Shown here: positions 60,248 through 64,000 of the stretch, piece by piece | How positions within the stretch are numbered: position 1 is the first letter of the stretch | Layout: every line of letters begins with the position of its first letter | NCBI GenBank assembly: GCA_035540635.1 | Contig: DATLGH010000045.1 | Coordinates: forward strand, 54,255 to 118,254 | Direction of reading: 5' to 3' | Length of the DNA stretch: 64,000 nt | DNA from: Egibacteraceae bacterium | GTDB lineage: Bacteria > Actinomycetota > Nitriliruptoria > Euzebyales > Egibacteraceae | The notes under the pieces: generated by a model | Told to the model about the DNA's origin: nothing | Database searches by the model: none | What the model saw: the letters and a program-made list of their open reading frames with translations, nothing else | Position numbers and translations under genes: made by a program

Positions 60248-60592
60248 CTACGCCCAGCCGAGGTCGTGCAAGGCGTCGTCGTCGATGCCCATGTGGTGGG
60301 CGAGCTCGTGCACCACGGTGATGCGGACCTCCTCGACAAGCTCCTCCTCGTCGCGGCACATCGCGCACAGGGGCATGCGGTAGATGGCGATGCGGTCCGG
60401 CAGCACCCCCGCGTAGTCGCCGCGCTCGGTGAGCGGCACACCCTCGTAGATACCGAGGAGGTCGGGCTCGGCGTCGTTGCGGTCTTCCACGACCACCGCA
60501 ACGTTGTTGAACTGCTCCCACAGCGCGTCGGGCACGGAGTCGAGGGCTGCGTCGACGAGCTCGGAGAAGCGCTCCTCGGAAATGAGCTCCAT
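60248..60592 (-). CDS. Metallopeptidase family protein (zincin-like, DUF1025 type)
   Basis: A 114-residue minimal zincin. The motif [20 protein letters not shown] is the HExxHxxGxxD signature. Upstream are [20 protein letters not shown] and [10 protein letters not shown]. Such proteins are widespread in actinobacteria near the ribosomal block; substrates are unknown. The ATG lies 7 nt after TACGCT, consistent with a leaderless mRNA. Confidence 0.9.
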   Translation of the reverse strand: MELISEERFSELVDAALDSVPDALWEQFNNVAVVVEDRNDAEPDLLGIYEGVPLTERGDYAGVLPDRIAIYRMPLCAMCRDEEELVEEVRITVVHELAHHMGIDDDALHDLGWA

Positions 60593-60610
60593 GGCGTCTA
60601 GCGTACGCGT
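60593..60610. promoter_or_regulatory. Minimal divergent promoter with overlapping -10 boxes
   Basis: Only 18 bp separate two divergent start codons. The heptamer TAGCGTA (60599-60605) provides TAGCGT on the plus strand, 6 nt before GTG 60611, and TACGCT on the minus strand, 7 nt before ATG 60592. Both genes would be leaderless and share the same -10 DNA. Confidence 0.55.
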
Positions 60611-61561
60611 GTGCTCGACGTCCTCCTCCTGATCGGCGGCCTCGGGCTGTTGACGGTCGCCGCCGACCGATTCGTCATCGGTGCGGCGCGGCTGTCGACC
60701 GCCCTGCGCATCTCGCCCGTGATCGTCGGCGCCATCGTCATCGGCTTCGGCACGAGCACGCCGGAGTTCCTCGTCACCGTGCTGGCCACCCTGCGGGGGT
60801 CGCAGGACCTCGCCTTCGGCAACATCGTCGGGTCGAACACCGCGAACGTCCTGCTCGTGCTCGGAGCGGCGGGGGTCGCCCGGCCGCTCATGATCGGGGC
60901 CGCGACGCTGCGACGGGAGCTGCCCCTCATGCTCCTGGCGGTGCTGCTGCTCGCGGCAGTCTCCGCCGACGGGAGGGTGAGCGCCCTGGATGCTGCGGTG
61001 CTGCTAGCCGCGGCCGCTGCCGCCATCGCCATCATCGTGGTCGTCGGCCTGCGCGACCGGGAGGCGGCGAAGTCCCTCGCGGCGGAGGTCGCCGGGTACT
61101 CCGGGCAGGCTCCGCCGAGCGTGCCGCGCTCGGCCCTGCTCGCCGTCGTCGGGCTGCTCGGGACCCTGCTTGGCGCACAGATGCTCGTGAGCGGCGCCGT
61201 CGGCATCGCCCGCGCGCTGCGGGTCAGCGAGGCCGTCATCGGTCTCACGATCGTCGCCGTCGGCACGAGCCTGCCGGAGCTCGTGACGGCAATCGCCGCC
61301 GCGCGCCGCGACGAGTCCGACCTCGTCGTCGGCAACATCCTCGGCAGCAACCTGTTCAACTCCCTGCCGGTGGCGGGCGTCGCCGGCGCCCTCGCCACGA
61401 CAACGCTCGGGCGCACCTTCCTCCTGAGCCTCGGGATCATGGTCGTCGCCTGCGGCCTTGCGGCGGTCCTTCTGCGCAGCGGCCGGCGGTTGGTCCGCGG
61501 CGAAGCCGCCCTCCTGCTCGTGGGGTTCGTCGCCGCCACGATCGCAGTCGCCTTCTTCTGA
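60611..61561 (+). CDS. CaCA-family sodium/calcium antiporter
   Basis: A 316-residue membrane protein with the two inverted alpha repeats of the family: [20 protein letters not shown] with [18 protein letters not shown], and [20 protein letters not shown] with [18 protein letters not shown]. The conserved Glu residues of the TPE and PEL motifs coordinate the cation. About ten helices are visible, matching YrbG-like proteins. It starts with GTG 60611. Confidence 0.92.
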   Translation: MLDVLLLIGGLGLLTVAADRFVIGAARLSTALRISPVIVGAIVIGFGTSTPEFLVTVLATLRGSQDLAFGNIVGSNTANVLLVLGAAGVARPLMIGAATLRRELPLMLLAVLLLAAVSADGRVSALDAAVLLAAAAAAIAIIVVVGLRDREAAKSLAAEVAGYSGQAPPSVPRSALLAVVGLLGTLLGAQMLVSGAVGIARALRVSEAVIGLTIVAVGTSLPELVTAIAAARRDESDLVVGNILGSNLFNSLPVAGVAGALATTTLGRTFLLSLGIMVVACGLAAVLLRSGRRLVRGEAALLLVGFVAATIAVAFF

Positions 61562-61583
61562 CGCCCGCCTGCTGCGCTATGCT
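61556..61583 (+). promoter_or_regulatory. Promoter of the rpsP operon
   Basis: TTCTGA (61556-61561), a 16-nt spacer and TATGCT (61578-61583). The predicted leader before rpsP is about 140 nt, long enough for regulation. Confidence 0.5.
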
Positions 61584-61728
61584 CGCACGGAGCTGGCGCA
61601 AGCCGGCTCGGCCGAGTGCGTGCGGGGTTGGCCGACCGCACACCCGTCCACGGACCGAGTGGGCGCGCCGGGGCGCAAGCCCGGCGGCACCGACGACGCG
61701 CGGCCGCGTCGAGAAGGACGATTCTTCC

Positions 61729-62292
61729 ATGGCCGTGAAGATCCGCCTGCGTCGTGAGGGCAAGAAGAAGCAGCCGTACTACCGGGTGGTCGTGGCCGAC
61801 GTCCGTGCACCGCGGGACGGCCGGTTCATCGACGACATCGGCTACTACCAGCCCCTCCACGAGCCCTCCACCATCTCCATCGACCGTGAACGCGCCCTGA
61901 AATGGCTGCGCAACGGGGCCCAACCCACTGACGCGGTCGTGAACCTCCTGCGCATCGAGGGCATCTGGGAGGAGTTTCGCCCCGGCGACCCCGGCAAGGA
62001 CCGCAGCGCGAAGCGGGACGCGCTTGCCGCGAAGGCGGCCGAGCGCGAGAACGAGGCCCGACGGCGGGCGGAAGCCGCCGCCCGCGAGCGCGCGGAGGCC
62101 GAGGCGTCAGCCGCGGCGGAGGCGACGCCCACCGACCCCGACGAGGCCACCGTCGCCCAGGCCCGGGAGGAAGTCACCCAACCAGACCCCCTGCCGGCGG
62201 AGGACGCTGGCGCGCTGCCCCCCGAGGAGGGCGGGCAGGCCCCGGAGCCGTCGTCTGCGGAGGGCGCGACCACTGAGGAGGAGCAGCCGTGA
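61729..62292 (+). CDS. rpsP: 30S ribosomal protein S16 with long C-terminal extension
   Basis: S16 stabilises the 30S body. Residues 1-85 are canonical: [40 protein letters not shown], and [20 protein letters not shown]. They are followed by about 100 residues rich in Ala, Glu and Pro ([20 protein letters not shown]...). Actinobacterial S16 often carries such a tail, but this one more than doubles the protein. ATG 61729 has GAGAAGGA upstream. Its stop overlaps the KH gene. Confidence 0.96.
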   Translation: MAVKIRLRREGKKKQPYYRVVVADVRAPRDGRFIDDIGYYQPLHEPSTISIDRERALKWLRNGAQPTDAVVNLLRIEGIWEEFRPGDPGKDRSAKRDALAAKAAERENEARRRAEAAARERAEAEASAAAEATPTDPDEATVAQAREEVTQPDPLPAEDAGALPPEEGGQAPEPSSAEGATTEEEQP

Positions 62293-62528
62293 TGACCACC
62301 GAGGTCCTCGAGTATCTCGCCCGGTCGCTGGTCGACCACCCCGACGACGTGTCGGTCACGGAAGCCGAGGACGAGGACGGCGAGCTCGTCCTCGAGCTGC
62401 GCGTGCACCCCGACGACATGGGCAAGGTCATCGGCAAGCGCGGCCGCACCGCGAAGGCCATCCGCACGATGGTGAAGGCGGCCGGCACCCGCGAGGGCAC
62501 CCAGGCCATCGTCGAGATCGTCGAATAG
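62289..62528 (+). CDS. khpA: KH-domain RNA-binding protein KhpA
   Basis: A 79-residue single KH domain protein. The GxxG loop lies in [20 protein letters not shown], preceded by [20 protein letters not shown]. KhpA acts with KhpB/EloR in RNA binding and cell-wall control in other Gram-positives. The GTG overlaps the rpsP stop and is next to an in-frame ATG (62292). Confidence 0.95.
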   Translation: MMTTEVLEYLARSLVDHPDDVSVTEAEDEDGELVLELRVHPDDMGKVIGKRGRTAKAIRTMVKAAGTREGTQAIVEIVE

Positions 62529-62533
62529 CGCCC

Positions 62534-63034
62534 GTGGCGGCCGAGGTCGCCGTCGGCGCCGTCGGCAAACCCCTCGGTCTGCGCGGCGAGGTCTACGTGC
62601 ACCCCGACCCCGACCTCGGGGAGGAGTTCCCGCCCGGCGCGAGCTACACGGTTGCGGGGAGGTCGCTCACCGTCGCCGCGAGCCGCATGCACGGCAACCG
62701 CCGGGTCGTGCGGTTCGAAGGGGTCGACAGCCGTGAGGCCGCCGGGGCGCTGCGCGGCGCGGTCGTGTCGGTGGACCGGGAGAGCGTCGGGCTCGACGTC
62801 GATGTCTTCTGGGCCGACGAGCTGCTCGGCCGCGACGTCGTGACCGCCGGCGGCGAGCCCGTCGGGGTGCTCGTCGGCGTGGCCGACGGCGCCGCGCACG
62901 ACTACCTCGTCGTCGCCCGCGACGGCGGCGACGACCTGCTCGTGCCCGCCGTCGACGAGCTCGTCGAGGTCACCGCCGACCGCATCGTCGTGCAGCCGCT
63001 GCCCGGGCTGCTCGGCGACACCGACGAAGCCTGA
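62534..63034 (+). CDS. rimM: Ribosome maturation factor RimM
   Basis: It assists maturation of the 30S head around S19. The N-terminal part [20 protein letters not shown] is the RimM signature. The C-terminal PRC-barrel domain has [27 protein letters not shown] and [19 protein letters not shown]. The length is 166 aa. GTG 62534 lies 5 nt after khpA. Confidence 0.94.
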   Translation: MAAEVAVGAVGKPLGLRGEVYVHPDPDLGEEFPPGASYTVAGRSLTVAASRMHGNRRVVRFEGVDSREAAGALRGAVVSVDRESVGLDVDVFWADELLGRDVVTAGGEPVGVLVGVADGAAHDYLVVARDGGDDLLVPAVDELVEVTADRIVVQPLPGLLGDTDEA

Positions 63035-63086
63035 ACGGACGGGTCGCGCCCGCCAGCCGGCGACGCGTGCCCGGCACAATGGACCC

Positions 63087-63791
63087 GTGCGCATCGACGT
63101 CCTCACCCTGTTCCCGGAGTACTTCGCCGGTCCGCTCGACGCCTCGCTGCTCGGGCGCGCCCGCAGGGCCGGGTTGCTCGACGTGCGCGTCCACGACCTG
63201 CGGTCATGGGCGACCGACCGCCACCGCACCGTCGACGACGTGCCCTACGGCGGGGGCGCCGGCATGGTGCTGAAGCCGGAGCCCTTCTTCGCCGCCGCCG
63301 AGGACCTCTACGGCACGGCGGAGGACCGTCCCCGCACCGTCCTCCTCACCCCGCGCGGGCGCCCGCTCGATCAGCCGCTCGTGCGCGACCTCGCCGCCGA
63401 GCGGGCCCTGCTCGTCCTCTGCGGGCGCTACGAGGGCATCGACGAGCGCGTCCACGACGCCCTGGCCACCGACGAGGTGTCGATCGGCGACTACGTGCTC
63501 GCCGGCGGGGAGGTCGCCGCGTGCGTGCTGGTGGAGGCGGTCACCCGCCTGCTGCCGGGGGTCATGGGCAACGAGTCGAGCTCGACCGACGAGTCCTTCA
63601 CCGAGGGGCTGCTCGAGTACCCGCAGTACACCAGGCCCGCCGTGTACCGCGGCCTGGCCGTGCCCGAGATCCTGCGCTCGGGCGACCACGGCCGGGTGGC
63701 GGCCTGGCGGCGGGAGCAGGCTCGCCGGCGCACCGCCCTCGTGCGCCCCGACCTCTATGAGCGCTGGGGTGGGGCCGAGGACGAGCCGTGA
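63087..63791 (+). CDS. trmD: tRNA (guanine(37)-N1)-methyltransferase
   Basis: A SPOUT-class enzyme making m1G37 in t[71 protein letters not shown] and the knot motif [20 protein letters not shown] are all present. [20 protein letters not shown] and the C-terminal domain complete it (234 aa). GTG start; the stop overlaps the next ORF. Confidence 0.96.
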   Translation: MRIDVLTLFPEYFAGPLDASLLGRARRAGLLDVRVHDLRSWATDRHRTVDDVPYGGGAGMVLKPEPFFAAAEDLYGTAEDRPRTVLLTPRGRPLDQPLVRDLAAERALLVLCGRYEGIDERVHDALATDEVSIGDYVLAGGEVAACVLVEAVTRLLPGVMGNESSSTDESFTEGLLEYPQYTRPAVYRGLAVPEILRSGDHGRVAAWRREQARRRTALVRPDLYERWGGAEDEP

Positions 63792-64000
63792 GGTACGAAA
63801 CCTACGTGCCCCGCGCCGGCTACCCGGTGCGGCCCCCTGACGCGAAGCGCGCGCGCGACCTCGACGACGACGTCACCGCGCCCCTCGACCGCCCCGTGCC
63901 GGCGTCCACCACTGCCCCGGTCTCCGCCGTGCCCCCCATGACCTCCACCCCGCCGGCCGTGAGCCGGCCGCCGGCCCCCCGGGTGCCCGCGGCGTCGCCC
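63788..64000 (+). CDS. Proline-rich ORF, truncated at the window end
   Basis: An open frame of 71 codons runs off the end. The GTG overlaps the trmD stop (GTGA). It begins [20 protein letters not shown] and soon becomes rich in Pro, Ala, Ser and Thr ([17 protein letters not shown]). rplS or lepB would be expected after trmD. This could be the long disordered N-terminus of a signal peptidase or an unrelated secreted protein; the part visible does not decide. Confidence 0.5.
   Translation, partial: MRYETYVPRAGYPVRPPDAKRARDLDDDVTAPLDRPVPASTTAPVSAVPPMTSTPPAVSRPPAPRVPAASP

Overview
The window is about 64 kb of very GC-rich DNA from an actinobacterium. The gene order closely follows a long housekeeping block known from Mycobacterium and Streptomyces: FAH-family protein/gltX, hupB, cofC-gpsA-ddl, thiL, rpmB, recG-rsmD-coaD, a SepIVA-like gene, yceD-rpmF, rnc-fpg-smc-ftsY, ffh, rpsP-KH-rimM-trmD. 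An F420 gene (cofC), a lysine-tailed HU and a resuscitation-promoting factor support the phylum. The many unfamiliar features suggest a deep-branching class such as Nitriliruptoria or Euzebyales; that placement is inference.

Layout. 1-5.4 kb: the 3' end of ilvE, then cimA behind a probable attenuator whose leader peptide contains Ile-Ile-Ile and Leu-Leu, an FAH-family protein, gltX, and tRNA-Gln and tRNA-Glu. 5.5-16.5 kb: prfC, an ADP-ribosylglycohydrolase, TerC, HU, cofC, gpsA-ddl, a stand-alone AsnC ligand domain, dodecin, thiL-thiD and rpmB. 16.6-32.3 kb: recG-rsmD-coaD, SepIVA-like, yceD-rpmF-plsX-acpP-rnc and an Fpg-like gene, an AI-2E-type permease, an alpha/beta hydrolase, and smc-ftsY. 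32.3-43.8 kb: a WYL protein, a ferritin-like enzyme, ArsC, a VOC protein, a phosphatase/anti-sigma-kinase fusion overlapping rpf, a GAF-ANTAR antiterminator, a DEAD-box helicase and ffh. 43.8-60.1 kb: an accessory stretch between ffh and rpsP with short-chain dehydrogenases and an XRE regulator, a Doc toxin-antitoxin pair, a truncated group II intron, a run of frameshifted genes, a LuxR regulator, and a copper module (YcnI plus a CopC-CopD-YtkA fusion). 60.2-64 kb: metallopeptidase, cation antiporter, and rpsP-KH-rimM-trmD.

Four observations stand out. (1) Short tandem repeats of 33-36 bp share a core close to GCGAAGCGGTAG but have locus-specific arms. They sit just upstream of coaD, plsX, an alpha/beta hydrolase and ftsY, always in the orientation of the downstream gene. 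(2) The Fpg/MutM-like gene in the conserved rnc-smc position has lost every catalytic and lesion-sensing motif I can align, although its scaffold and zinc finger remain. (3) A putative Ile/Leu attenuator precedes cimA, and cimA itself carries an in-frame 26-codon hairpin repeat. (4) Many genes look leaderless, with a TANNNT box 6-10 nt before the start codon, including a divergent pair that shares one symmetric heptamer.

All calls come from reading the sequence and from family knowledge. No database search or folding computation was run.
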